Shown one piece after another: positions 25,177-34,252 of a DNA stretch of 64,000 nucleotides (its first letter is position 1; each line of letters begins with the position of its first letter). Location of the stretch: assembly GCF_046365375.1 (NCBI RefSeq), contig NZ_JBKEIT010000005.1, forward strand, positions 248,001 through 312,000. The letters are read 5' to 3'. The position numbers and the translations under genes were made by a program. Under the pieces are notes generated by a model. It did no database searches. It saw only the letters and a list, made by a program, of their open reading frames with translations, and was not told where the DNA came from. The DNA comes from Butyricimonas muris (lineage in GTDB: Bacteria; Bacteroidota; Bacteroidia; Bacteroidales; Marinifilaceae).

Positions 25177-28100
25177 ATGTGCAACATTAAAAATCACCCC
25201 ACGTTAAGTTACAGGTTGATCAATAATGTCACCGGATGGGTGGCGTTCGTGATAGCCAGTATCACTTACATTCTCACGGTAGAACCGACAGCCAGTTTAT
25301 GGGACTGCGGCGAGTTCATCACAACGTCAGTCGGATTACAGGTAGGACACCCTCCCGGGGCACCTTTCTTTATGATTGTTTCGCGACTGTTCGCCATTTT
25401 TGCCCCGTCCCCGGAAACACAGGCTTACATGATTAATATCATGTCGGCGTTATGTTCGGGCTTCACGATACTGTTCCTGTTCTGGACAATCACGCATCTG
25501 GCCAAGAAAGTTGTGATTAAAAAAGATGAAGAATGTACCATGGGACAATTGTACGCTATCATGGGTGCGGGTCTGATCGGTGCGCTATGCTACACGTTCT
25601 CGGACACGTTCTGGTTCTCCGCCGTGGAAGGCGAGGTATATGCCATGTCGTCCCTGTTCACGGCTGTCGTGTTCTGGGCGATCCTGAAATGGGAGAACGT
25701 GGCGTTCCAACCGTACGCCAATCGCTGGCTTGTATTCATCGCTTACATGATCGGGCTTTCCATCGGGGTTCACTTGTTGAACTTGCTGGTAATTCCCGCC
25801 ATCGTGTTTATCTACTATTTCAAGAAATACGAAACGACTAAATGGGGTGTGATCAAAGCTGCCGCTTTATCCTGCGTGATCCTCGGGACTATCCTGTGGG
25901 GTGTGATCCCGTACGTGATCATTATCGGCGGATGGTTCGAACTACTGTTCGTCAACAGCATGGGGCTACCTTTCAACACGGGAGTAGTTGTCTACGCTAT
26001 CCTTCTAATTAGCGGACTTGCTTACGGTATATATTACACGTTGAAACACAATCACACGATCGTCAACACGATCCTGACCTGTTTCGTGGTCATGTTGATC
26101 GGCTACTCCTCCTACGCCATGGTGGTTATCCGGTCGGTCAGCAACCCTCCCATCGACGAGAACAGCCCGGATAACGTGTTCGCGCTCCTTTCTTATATAA
26201 GCCGCGACCAGTACGGGCAGGAACCGTTGATCTACGGACCTTATTACAACGCCCCGGTCATTGCCGTGGAAGAAGGCGGTCCGATCTATTACCAGAACGA
26301 GAAAACCGGGAAATACGATGTCGTGGGACACAAGACCGAGGTGAAATACGATCCTCATTTTTGTACCATCCTGCCGCGTATGTACAGTACCGCGCGTGAC
26401 CCGCAGTCTTACATCGAATGGGTGGGATTACCCGCCGGCCCCACGTACTCGGTAGACGGACAAAACCGTCAAAAACCGACTTTCGGGCAAAATTTGAAAT
26501 TCATGTTCCGTTATCAGCTCGGGCACATGTACCTGAGGTATTTCATGTGGAACTTCTCCGGAAGACAAAATGATATTCAAGGACACGGTGATTTCCGTTA
26601 CGGGAACTGGATCACGGGCATTCCTTTCGTCGACAATATGCTGGTCGGCGATCAAAGCATGATGCCCGACACGTTGAAGCACGACAAGGCAAACAACAAA
26701 TATTACATGCTTCCTTTTATCCTCGGGTTACTGGGTATGTTCTACCAATACCAGCGGGGAAAACAGGGAAAGAAAGACTTCTGGGTGGTTATGCTGCTCT
26801 TCTTCCTCACGGGTATCGCCATCGTGCTTTACTTGAACCAATATCCTTATCAACCGCGTGAACGGGATTACGCTTACGCCGGCTCATTCTACGCGTTTGC
26901 CATCTGGGTAGGATTCGGGGTACTCTACCTTTGGGAACTTCTCCAAAAGAGAATGGATTCCCGCAAAGCTGCCATTGCGGTAACGGCAGTTTGCCTGTTC
27001 GCCGTACCGGTGAACATGGCGGCGCAAAACTGGGACGACCATGACCGCAGCGGACGTTACGCGGTGATCGCGCATGCCAAAAACTACTTAAGCACCTGCG
27101 CCCCGAACGCCATACTGTTCACTTACGGGGACAATGACACCTTCCCGTTGTGGTACGCCCAAGAGGTGGAAGGCTTCCGCCGGGACGTGCGCATCGTGAA
27201 TTTGAGTTTGCTTGCCGGGGACTGGTATATCGACCAGATGAAACGAAAAGCCTACGAATCACCGGGGGTACCAATCTCTTTCACGAAAGACCAATATCAT
27301 TACGGAGTACGCGACTTCGTGGCTATCGAAGAGAGAACCGACAAGCCGTTCAGCATCGCCGAAGTAATGAATTTCGTCGGTCAGGACGGCGCGGAATACA
27401 AGACGAACCGCTATCAAGGCGAACCGTTGAATTATATCCCCACCCGGAGCCTGTATCTCCCCGTGGACAAAGAGAAAGTTCTCGCCAACGGAACCGTGCA
27501 ACCGGAAGATGCAGACGAGATCGTGGACAGGGTGGAAATCAAGCTGACAGGCAACTCACTGAATAAATCCCAACTCATGGTACTCGACATTCTGGCTGCC
27601 AATAACTGGGAACGGCCTGTATATTTCGGTATCGGCATGGGACAGGACAGCTACATGGGCTTTGACAAATACTTCCAGCTGGAAGGTGCCGGCTACCGCG
27701 TGGTACCGATCAAGACGGAAAACAAGGATGCATATTACGAGTTCGGTCGCATCAACTCGAACGTGTTGTATGACAATTTGATGAATAAGTTTGTCTGGGG
27801 AAATATCAATGACCCGAAAATAAATATCGACCATTTCCACGACAATACCATTGCCGTGATGAAATACCGGAATACTTTCTTGCGTCTTGCCCAGAAACTG
27901 GTGGAAGAAGCCGTAAACGAAAGTACGGTACTCGGCGACTCCACTATAAGTGAAATCGTAGACTCCTCGAAGATGCAGGAAGCCGTCAAAGTACTGGATA
28001 AATCACTGGAAGAAATTCCGCTTTACCAAGTTCCGGCAGATTATTTCTTGATCTATTATATCCCGATCTATTACACAGCGGGAGAAAACGAGAAAGCAAA

Positions 28101-28371
28101 CGATCTGGCATGGGCTTTGGCACTGGATAACGCTCAAACGTTAAGATATATCCAATCTCTATCCGCCAACCGCAGGCAAATGCTTAACCGGGACGAACGG
28201 AACAGCATGCAGATACTGCAAATGTTGATCGGATGGGCAAGAAGCAGCGGCGAGGAAGATTTCGCGCAGGAAGTACAAACCATGGTGGAGAACACGCTGA
28301 CCGGGAAACCGATCACCAGTAACCGGGTGAATAAAAACTTCCCGATAGACAGTAAAATGAATAAACAATAA
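25177..28371 (+). CDS. DUF2723 membrane protein, glycosyltransferase-like
   Basis: A 1064-residue protein with about a dozen hydrophobic segments in its first 600 residues and a large soluble C-terminal part. The N-terminal region carries the DUF2723 signature (EPTASLWDCGEFIT, then VGHPPGAPFF), which resembles the first loop of GT-C-fold transferases such as protein O-mannosyltransferases, with acidic residues (D and E of DCGEF) in the likely catalytic position. Further on RERDYAYAGSF and YGDNDTFPLW lie before the soluble domain. Members are near-universal in Bacteroidota and are suspected of surface or protein glycosylation. A perfect terminator overlaps the stop codon. Confidence 0.85.
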   Translation: MCNIKNHPTLSYRLINNVTGWVAFVIASITYILTVEPTASLWDCGEFITTSVGLQVGHPPGAPFFMIVSRLFAIFAPSPETQAYMINIMSALCSGFTILFLFWTITHLAKKVVIKKDEECTMGQLYAIMGAGLIGALCYTFSDTFWFSAVEGEVYAMSSLFTAVVFWAILKWENVAFQPYANRWLVFIAYMIGLSIGVHLLNLLVIPAIVFIYYFKKYETTKWGVIKAAALSCVILGTILWGVIPYVIIIGGWFELLFVNSMGLPFNTGVVVYAILLISGLAYGIYYTLKHNHTIVNTILTCFVVMLIGYSSYAMVVIRSVSNPPIDENSPDNVFALLSYISRDQYGQEPLIYGPYYNAPVIAVEEGGPIYYQNEKTGKYDVVGHKTEVKYDPHFCTILPRMYSTARDPQSYIEWVGLPAGPTYSVDGQNRQKPTFGQNLKFMFRYQLGHMYLRYFMWNFSGRQNDIQGHGDFRYGNWITGIPFVDNMLVGDQSMMPDTLKHDKANNKYYMLPFILGLLGMFYQYQRGKQGKKDFWVVMLLFFLTGIAIVLYLNQYPYQPRERDYAYAGSFYAFAIWVGFGVLYLWELLQKRMDSRKAAIAVTAVCLFAVPVNMAAQNWDDHDRSGRYAVIAHAKNYLSTCAPNAILFTYGDNDTFPLWYAQEVEGFRRDVRIVNLSLLAGDWYIDQMKRKAYESPGVPISFTKDQYHYGVRDFVAIEERTDKPFSIAEVMNFVGQDGAEYKTNRYQGEPLNYIPTRSLYLPVDKEKVLANGTVQPEDADEIVDRVEIKLTGNSLNKSQLMVLDILAANNWERPVYFGIGMGQDSYMGFDKYFQLEGAGYRVVPIKTENKDAYYEFGRINSNVLYDNLMNKFVWGNINDPKINIDHFHDNTIAVMKYRNTFLRLAQKLVEEAVNESTVLGDSTISEIVDSSKMQEAVKVLDKSLEEIPLYQVPADYFLIYYIPIYYTAGENEKANDLAWALALDNAQTLRYIQSLSANRRQMLNRDERNSMQILQMLIGWARSSGEEDFAQEVQTMVENTLTGKPITSNRVNKNFPIDSKMNKQ

Positions 28372-28393
28372 AAAGGGGAAAATTCCCCTTTTT
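28371..28393 (+). terminator. Intrinsic terminator
   Basis: AAAAGGGGAA, then AATTCCCCTTTTT: a compact perfect stem with a T-run right at the end of the DUF2723 gene. Confidence 0.9.
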
Positions 28394-28396
28394 ATC

Positions 28397-28572
28397 AGTC
28401 GAAAGTCTATAAAGTCCATAAGGTCTATAAGGTCACGGGTGTCCTTCGGACTATATCAACGGCAATAAAATTGCCGTTATAGTAAAGCGCCCGCAGGATC
28501 CATGGACTTTCGACCTTATGGACTTTATGGACCTTACAGACCTTACGAACTTTATTAACTTTATAAACTAAA
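28397..28572. repeat. Structured intergenic repeat, copy 1 (complete)
   Basis: Both arms are built of 9-bp units of type AARGTCYAT (AAAGTCTAT, AAAGTCCAT, AAGGTCTAT) and are roughly inverted to each other. The centre (about 28436-28502) folds as a closed three-way structure: an outer stem (GGGTGT/GCGCCC with wobble pairs), a hairpin GTCC-TTC-GGAC, and a hairpin AACGGCAA/TTGCCGTT. The core ends with AAAGCGCCCGC, as in copies 2 and 3. It fills the gap between the DUF2723 gene and prfB. Confidence 0.75.
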
Positions 28573-28578
28573 AATACA

Positions 28579-29671
28579 ATGATCACGATCGACCATATTA
28601 AAGAGCTGGCAGAGAGAGGTGAAGCATTGAGGAGGTATCTTTGACATAGATGGTAAAAAGGTACAACTCGCTGAAGAAGAATTAAGAACGCAAAATCCCT
28701 CCTTGTGGGATAACCCGAAAGAGGCGGAAGTCTTGATGAGAAAGGTACGCGAATTAAAATCATGGATAGAAGGATACGAACAAGTAACTTCTGCCGTGGG
28801 CGATTTACAGGTACTTTTCGATTTCGCCAAGGAAGGAGAAGCCACCGAAGAAGAAGTAGACGCCCAATACGAGGAAACCGTACGGGTAGTAGAGGATATC
28901 GAGATGCGCAACATGCTGCGTAAAGAGGAAGACCATTTCGGTGCTATCATGAAAATCAATTCCGGAGCCGGGGGTACGGAGAGTATGGACTGGGCAAGCA
29001 TGCTCTACCGGATGTATATCCGTTGGGGTGAACTGAACGGTTACAAGGTAAAACACGTGGATTACCAAGAAGGTGAAGAAGCGGGTATTAAATCCGCCAC
29101 GCTCGAATTCGAGGGCGATTACGCTTACGGCTACCTGAAGTCGGAAAACGGCGTGCATCGTCTCGTGCGTCTGTCCCCCTACAACGCGTCGAACAAGCGC
29201 ATGACCTCCTTCGCCTCGGTATTTGTCTATCCCGCCGTGGACGACACCATCGAGGTCACGATCAACCCTGCCGACATCAGTTGGGACACATTCCGAAGCG
29301 GAGGTGCCGGGGGACAGAACGTGAACAAAGTGGAAACCGGAGTACGCCTGCGCCATGCCCCGACAGGCATCATGATCGAGAACACGGAATCCCGTTCGCA
29401 ATTGCAGAACCGGGAGAACGCCATGCGATTGCTGAAAGCCCAGTTGTACGAACTGGAACTTCGGAAACGTCAGGAAGAAATGGACAAGATCGAGGGAACA
29501 AAAAAGAAAATCGAATGGGGGTCACAAATCCGCAGCTACGTGTTCGACGACCGACGGGTGAAAGACCACCGCACCAACTACCAGACATCAAACGTACAAG
29601 CCGTGATGGACGGTGAAATCAACGATTTTATCAAGGCTTACTTGATGATGTTCGGCGGCGGGGAAGAATAA
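28579..29671 (+). CDS. prfB: Peptide chain release factor 2, with programmed +1 frameshift
   Basis: The gene starts at ATG 28579. After 21 codons it meets TGA (28642-28644) in the context AGGAGGTATCTTTGAC, the classic RF2 autoregulatory site; a +1 shift over CTT continues in the long frame (363 residues in all). The internal Shine-Dalgarno-like AGGAGG lies just upstream. The GGQ motif for peptidyl-tRNA hydrolysis is present (SGGAGGQNVNK). The stop-codon recognition tripeptide reads SPY (RLSPYNAS) rather than SPF; I think this occurs in other Bacteroidales. When RF2 is scarce, ribosomes pause at UGA and shift more often. Confidence 0.95.
28630..28645 (+). promoter_or_regulatory. RF2 programmed +1 frameshift site
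   Basis: AGGAGGTATCTTTGAC contains an internal Shine-Dalgarno, the slip codon CTT and UGA followed by C, a weak termination context. Only the shifted frame leads to the conserved RF2 sequence. Confidence 0.93.
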
Positions 29672-29677
29672 CATACT

Positions 29678-29751
29678 GATTCTGTGATTTAGCGATTCAA
29701 TGATTTAGTGATTAAAAATCACAGAATCGAGAATCACGAAATCACAGAATC
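29678..29751. repeat. AATCAC-type inverted repeat after prfB
   Basis: GATTCTGTGATTT (29678-29690) is a perfect inverted copy of AAATCACAGAATC (29739-29751), and the space between them carries more copies of GATTTAGTGATT and its complement. Similar words occur at about 11465-11515 and 56765-56880. Confidence 0.65.
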
Positions 29752-29772
29752 TATAAATTCTAAATTTTCATT

Positions 29773-30708
29773 ATGGATTTCAGTAATTGCAAAATATTAA
29801 TCGTCGGGGACGTGATGCTCGACAAATATTATTTCGGGAAAGTGGAACGCATTTCGCCGGAGGCTCCCGTGCCGATCGTGAATATCGTGACGGAAGAATC
29901 CCGGTTGGGCGGAGCCTCGAACGTGGCAAACAACATCAGCAGTCTGGGCGGGCAAGCCACCTTGTGCGGAGCCGTGGGATACGACTTTTTCGGGAAGGAG
30001 ATCGAGCGAATGGCGCACCGCAAGGGAATCCGCACGGAGTTCATCAAAACAGAGCAACCCACGATCACGAAAGCCCGCGTTATCGGCGGACGCCAACAAA
30101 TCGTGCGCCTTGACTACGAGCAACGACTGGAAGTACCCGAGAAAACAAAAGAAGATTTTAAAGTTCATCTGGAAGAACTCATCCGTGAAAACCCGACTCT
30201 CGTGATCTCCGATTACGGGAAGGGCATGATTTCCGATGAAATTTGCACTTTTCTGATCTCGATCGCCAAACAGCACGGGACGCGCGTCATCGTGGACCCC
30301 AAGGGACAAAACTGGGCAAAATACGCCGGGGCGGATTTGATCACGCCAAACGTGAAGGAACTCGGGGACATCATCGGGCATCCTATCAGTAACGAGGACA
30401 CCGGAATCGAGGCTTCGGCAAAGGAAATCATCCGGAAGTACGGGTTGAAAGCCTTGCTCGTGACTCGAAGCGAGAAAGGCATGAGCCTGATCTCCGGACA
30501 AGAAACCGTGCATATCCCGACACACTCGCAAGAAGTGTTCGACGTGAGCGGAGCCGGAGATACCGTGGTGGCAGCCTTAGCGTTAGCACTGACCGCGGGT
30601 AAAGATATCAAGGAATCTATCCGCATCGCCAATATCGCGGCAGGAATCGTGGTACAGAAGATCGGAACCGCCACGCTGACGGCAGAAGAGTTGAGAAAAG
30701 CGATGTAG
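29773..30708 (+). CDS. hldA: D-glycero-beta-D-manno-heptose-7-phosphate kinase
   Basis: A 311-residue PfkB-family sugar kinase of the RfaE1/HldA type. The N-terminus reads ILIVGDVMLDKYYFGKVERI with SPEAPVPI, then the first PfkB signature region LGGASNVANNISSLGG. The ATP-binding/catalytic motif is DVSGAGDTVVAALALAL, whose Asp is the base. It phosphorylates heptose-7-phosphate at O1 on the way to ADP-heptose for LPS core or surface glycans. The adenylyltransferase domain of the fused HldE is missing, so a separate hldC-type gene must lie elsewhere. It follows prfB by about 100 bp, with an AATCAC repeat between them. Confidence 0.85.
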   Translation: MDFSNCKILIVGDVMLDKYYFGKVERISPEAPVPIVNIVTEESRLGGASNVANNISSLGGQATLCGAVGYDFFGKEIERMAHRKGIRTEFIKTEQPTITKARVIGGRQQIVRLDYEQRLEVPEKTKEDFKVHLEELIRENPTLVISDYGKGMISDEICTFLISIAKQHGTRVIVDPKGQNWAKYAGADLITPNVKELGDIIGHPISNEDTGIEASAKEIIRKYGLKALLVTRSEKGMSLISGQETVHIPTHSQEVFDVSGAGDTVVAALALALTAGKDIKESIRIANIAAGIVVQKIGTATLTAEELRKAM

Positions 30709-30714
30709 AAAGAA

Positions 30715-30797
30715 AAGAGTTATAAAGTTCATAAGGTTTATAAAGTTCATAAAGTAATAAACCTTACGAACTTTATAAACCTTAAAAACTCTATGAA
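30715..30797. repeat. Minimal arm-only repeat between hldA and pdxT
   Basis: Inverted arms of units like TTCATAAGG/TTTATAAAG and their complements (AACTTTATAAACC) without the central folded core seen in the full copies at 28.4, 52.7 and 59.1 kb. It lies between convergent genes and could act as a bidirectional terminator. Confidence 0.6.
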
Positions 30798-31367
30798 CTA
30801 TTTGATTTTAGAAACAAAGTATTTCAAGAAAGTCACATCATCCGTAAGTTCCGGATGAAAAGAGGTCACCAGCATATTTCTTTCTTCAGCGGCAACCACG
30901 TGACCGTCCAGTTCACACAATACTTTCACCCCGTCTTCCACCTTTGTTATATAAGGTGCGCGGATAAACACCAGCTCGATCTCTTTCGAGTCGACGGCGG
31001 GGATTACCTGTTTCGTGGAGAAACTATCAATCTGGCTACCGTAAGCATTGCGGCGCACGGAGATATCCATAACTCCCAAGTGAGTCACCGAATCGTTCAC
31101 CAGATCTTTTGCCAACAAGATCATTCCGGCACAAGTTCCCCACACGGGAAGTCCCCCGACAATCTTCTCCCGCAGGGGGGCCATTAACCCCGTGCGATTG
31201 AGAATCTTACCCATGGTGGTACTCTCCCCTCCCGGCAAAATGATAGCGTCAATAACGTCCAATTGTTCCGGGTATTTCACGATCACGGGTTCATGTCCCA
31301 ATGCTTGAATCTGACGCTCATGCTCGACGACAGCCCCCTGAAACCCTAAAATGCCTATCTTTTTCAT
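30798..31367 (-). CDS. pdxT: Pyridoxal 5'-phosphate synthase glutaminase subunit
   Basis: A 189-residue class I glutamine amidotransferase. It has the oxyanion/handle motif LPGGESTTMGK, the nucleophile elbow WGTCAGMILLA (Cys near residue 79) and the His-Glu pair in SFHPEL. It supplies ammonia to PdxS. The gene starts 4 nt after the pdxS stop, so both form one operon. Together they make vitamin B6 cofactor by the DXP-independent route. Full length for the family. Confidence 0.94.
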   Translation of the reverse strand: MKKIGILGFQGAVVEHERQIQALGHEPVIVKYPEQLDVIDAIILPGGESTTMGKILNRTGLMAPLREKIVGGLPVWGTCAGMILLAKDLVNDSVTHLGVMDISVRRNAYGSQIDSFSTKQVIPAVDSKEIELVFIRAPYITKVEDGVKVLCELDGHVVAAEERNMLVTSFHPELTDDVTFLKYFVSKIK

Positions 31368-31371
31368 TATT

Positions 31372-32241
31372 TTACCACCCTCTCTCGGCGTATTTATTTT
31401 CCAATTTGGATATTTCCAACCCGGACATCGGCTCGCCCAAGTTCTCTGACAATTCGGCCAATTTAACCGGATCGTTGTAATAAGTAGTTGCCAACACGAT
31501 AGCTCTCGCTCTCTTGGCAGGATCTCCCGACTTGAAGATACCGGAGCCTACGAATACACCCTCGCAGCCCAATTGCATCATCAAAGCGGCATCGGCGGGA
31601 GTGGCGATTCCACCAGCAGCAAAGTTTACAACCGGCAATTTACCGTTCTCGTGCACGTATTTCACGAGGTCGAAAGGAGCACCCATTTCTTTAGCGATCG
31701 TCATCAAAGCTTCTACCGGGGCAGATTGTACCTGATGAATATCATTGTTTAACTGACGCATATGTCTTACAGCCTCAACCACGTTTCCGGTTCCGGCTTC
31801 TCCCTTGGTACGGATCATGGAAGCACCTTCGCCGATGCGTCTTAAAGCCTCGCCCAAGTTGCGGCAACCACAAACAAACGGTACTTGGAATTTAGTCTTG
31901 TCCACGTGATACAGATCATCCGCGGGAGTCAATACCTCGCTCTCGTCGATATAATCAATGCCGATGGCTTCCAATATTTGAGCCTCAACAAAGTGACCGA
32001 TTCTCACTTTAGCCATTACAGGAATAGATACGGCGTTCTTGATCGCCTTAATCATTTGCGGATCTGACATTCTGGCAACACCGCCATCTTTACGAATATC
32101 CGACGGCACTCTTTCCAGTGCCATAACAGCACATGCCCCGGCAGCCTCTGCAATCTTCGCCTGTTCAACATTGGTTACGTCCATGATAACCCCACCTTTA
32201 AGCATCTGCGCCAAATTTTTGTTCAATTCATATTTTCCCAT
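31372..32241 (-). CDS. pdxS: Pyridoxal 5'-phosphate synthase, lyase subunit
   Basis: A 289-residue protein starting at ATG 32241 (MGKYELNKNLAQML). It has the near-invariant PdxS blocks MDVTNVEQAKIAEAAGA, the Schiff-base Lys in PVMAKVRIGHFVEAQ, and the C-terminal GCEGVFVGSGIFKSGDP. It condenses ribose 5-phosphate, glyceraldehyde 3-phosphate and ammonia to PLP, acting as a dodecamer with PdxT. A possible -7 element TATATTTG (minus strand, 32364-32371) lies upstream, without a clear -33 box. Confidence 0.95.
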   Translation of the reverse strand: MGKYELNKNLAQMLKGGVIMDVTNVEQAKIAEAAGACAVMALERVPSDIRKDGGVARMSDPQMIKAIKNAVSIPVMAKVRIGHFVEAQILEAIGIDYIDESEVLTPADDLYHVDKTKFQVPFVCGCRNLGEALRRIGEGASMIRTKGEAGTGNVVEAVRHMRQLNNDIHQVQSAPVEALMTIAKEMGAPFDLVKYVHENGKLPVVNFAAGGIATPADAALMMQLGCEGVFVGSGIFKSGDPAKRARAIVLATTYYNDPVKLAELSENLGEPMSGLEISKLENKYAERGW

Positions 32242-32508
32242 AAGGTTCTTCTTTAGAATATTAAAACTATAAATAAACAATTGAAAATAAGTTTCTTAAC
32301 AAAGAAAAGAATGCTTCCGCAAACGTTTTCTCCCGTTTTTAAAACCTTTTCCAAAACGGGGAACAAATATACAATTTTAGATGAAAAGAAAAGTTTTTTG
32401 AGGGACTTTTTCGGACAAATACATCTTCAGGATTGTTACAAATTATAATCTAATTAGTTACAATTTACAACAACTCTCGGTTCATAACTTACAACCTAAA
32501 ATATCCGG

Positions 32509-33378
32509 TTACAAATAAGTCTTCAACCGCTTCGTGCGATACGTGTTTTTCAACTTTTTGATGGCTTTTGATTTGATCTGACGTACTCTTTCGCTGGTAA
32601 GTCCTACCCGATCCCCAATCTCTTCCAAAGACATTGGCAAATAACCTCCCAGCCCGTAATACATACGCAAGATCGTGGCATCCCGCTCATCTAAAGTGGA
32701 TAAATAACGATCTATCTCCGTCCGCAACGAATCAGCGTTCAACTCTCTCTCCGCCTCCGGTATCGAGTTCTCGCCGGTGATCATCACGTCGTATAAATTA
32801 GACGCATCCTCGTCACTCGTCAACGGGGCATCCATTGACAAGGGACGACTGGCAATCCGCATACTGTCTTTCACTTCTTTTTCCGGAACGTCCATCTCCC
32901 GGGCAATCTCCTCGGCTGTCGGCTCCCGCTGAAATTCCTGTTCCAGACGGAAGAAAAATTTGTTCACCTTGTTTATGCTACTGATTTTATTCAAGGGTAA
33001 ACGAACCAAACGCGAGTTCTCGGCAATTGCCTGCAAAATAGACTGGCGAATCCACCACACGGCGTAAGAAATGAATTTGAACCCTTTCGTCTCATCAAAG
33101 CACTCTGCCGCTTTGATCAAACCCAGATTCCCTTCGTTGATCAAATCACCCAGACTCATACCGTTGTTCTGGTATTGCTTGGCCACGGAAACCACGAAAC
33201 GAAGATTACTCTTCACCAGAAGCTCTCGTGCGGCTAGATCTCCGGCTCGTATTTTCTTGGCTAGCGCAACCTCCTCGTCCGGCGACAACACGTCGATCTT
33301 CCCAATCTCCTGCAAGTACTTTTCGATTGAAAAGGAATCCCTGCCAGTGATTTGCTTGCTGATTTTTAACTGTCTCAT
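32509..33378 (-). CDS. rpoD: Primary sigma factor RpoD, short Bacteroidota type
   Basis: A 289-residue sigma-70. It lacks the long acidic N-terminal domain (region 1.1) of proteobacterial RpoD, as usual in Bacteroidota. Region 1.2 (SIEKYLQEIGKIDVLSPDEE), region 2 (NEGNLGLIKAAECFDETKG, FISYAVWWIRQSI), region 3 (REPTAEEIAREMDV) and region 4 (MSLEEIGDRVGLTSERVRQI) are all intact. This sigma is expected to read the TTTG/TAnnTTTG promoters seen throughout the window. A minus-strand TACTTTTG (33473-33480) with TTTG 17 nt further upstream may be its promoter. Confidence 0.95.
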   Translation of the reverse strand: MRQLKISKQITGRDSFSIEKYLQEIGKIDVLSPDEEVALAKKIRAGDLAARELLVKSNLRFVVSVAKQYQNNGMSLGDLINEGNLGLIKAAECFDETKGFKFISYAVWWIRQSILQAIAENSRLVRLPLNKISSINKVNKFFFRLEQEFQREPTAEEIAREMDVPEKEVKDSMRIASRPLSMDAPLTSDEDASNLYDVMITGENSIPEAERELNADSLRTEIDRYLSTLDERDATILRMYYGLGGYLPMSLEEIGDRVGLTSERVRQIKSKAIKKLKNTYRTKRLKTYL

Positions 33379-33535
33379 AGGTCTCTTTAGTAAATTGGCT
33401 TAAAGTTAATAATCTATTTCAATAAAACAAATATCAGAGCATATTTTTTCATGTCCCTCCTGCAAAAGTATACGACAAGATTCTAACTTTGTTGTGACAA
33501 ACTTCAAATTAACCGAAGATAATTTTGCAATTTTC

Positions 33536-33566
33536 TTTGGCACAATCAAAAAAATACCTACTTTTG
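33536..33566 (+). promoter_or_regulatory. Promoter of rpmH
   Basis: TTTG (33536-33539), a 19-nt spacer, then TACTTTTG (33559-33566): a full match to the Bacteroidota consensus. The start codon is 41 nt downstream. Confidence 0.82.
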
Positions 33567-33607
33567 CAGTCCGAAGTGAGAAAATAATAACATAAGATAA
33601 TATCACA

Positions 33608-33766
33608 ATGAAACGTACATTTCAACCATCCAACAGAAAGAGAAGAAACAAACATGGTTTCAGAGAAAGAATGTCTACAGCTAACGGTAGAGCAGTTTTA
33701 GCTAGAAGAAGAGCTAAAGGAAGAAAAAAATTGAGTGTTTCTGACGAGCGCAGACACAAACAATAA
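33608..33766 (+). CDS. rpmH: Ribosomal protein bL34
   Basis: A 52-residue, very basic protein starting MKRTFQPSNRKRRNKHGF, with RMSTANGRAVLARRRAKGR in the middle: an unmistakable L34, full length. It has its own consensus promoter upstream and a terminator 4 bp after its stop, so it is monocistronic here. It is divergent from rpoD. Confidence 0.97.
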   Translation: MKRTFQPSNRKRRNKHGFRERMSTANGRAVLARRRAKGRKKLSVSDERRHKQ

Positions 33767-33770
33767 TATA

Positions 33771-33798
33771 AAAAGCTGCTTATCAGCAGCTTTTTTTT
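33771..33798 (+). terminator. Intrinsic terminator of rpmH
   Basis: AGCTGCT, TATC, AGCAGCT followed by a run of eight T. Confidence 0.93.
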
Positions 33799-34007
33799 AT
33801 TTTAGCCATCCCCTCTCCAAGGTAACAAGATATATTCCTTACCCTTCCCCTCCACTATGATTACATCCTCTTCACTTGCCTGACGCAGCATATACACACG
33901 TGAGCGTTCATGCTTCGAAGATGCTACGTTCATGCTACGTTCATGGTATAGACAAGGGGTAGCCAAGCCATGGCTCAAACAAGGAGAATGTCCGTGAAAC
34001 AAGGTAG

Positions 34008-34217
34008 CTATTTCCCGTTCTTTTCCCGCTCTATCGCCGATTTCACCGGGCTATTCCCGAATACATACGTTTTTTTTCTGTTTGTCCGCGAGCCGCAACC
34101 GCAGCAATCACCGCATCCCCCGTTCTTACGACCGGAACGGAATAACCGATAAATGCCCCTTCCCACGAAGAAAAGCGCCACGGCAACAATTATATATGTA
34201 AGTATGAGCTGCATCAC
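34008..34217 (-). CDS. FeoB-associated Cys-rich membrane protein
   Basis: A 69-residue protein with one N-terminal membrane segment (LILTYIIVAVALFFVGRGI), a basic patch, then a cysteine cluster GGCGDCCGCGS. This matches the small FeoB_associated family (FeoC/FeoD-like position) found after feoB in Bacteroidota. It is 35 bp downstream of feoB and probably co-transcribed. The cysteines could bind iron or a redox cofactor during ferrous iron import. ATG 34214 is an alternative start. Confidence 0.82.
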   Translation of the reverse strand: MMQLILTYIIVAVALFFVGRGIYRLFRSGRKNGGCGDCCGCGSRTNRKKTYVFGNSPVKSAIEREKNGK

Positions 34218-34252
34218 TCCTTTAATTTTAGATTTTAGATTGACTCATTGAT

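Noticed and set aside
33802..34002. Minus-strand 66-codon open frame downstream of the FeoB-associated gene
   Set aside because: No ribosome-binding site or recognisable sequence; the region looks like a spacer between convergent units. It could be real but I cannot support it.
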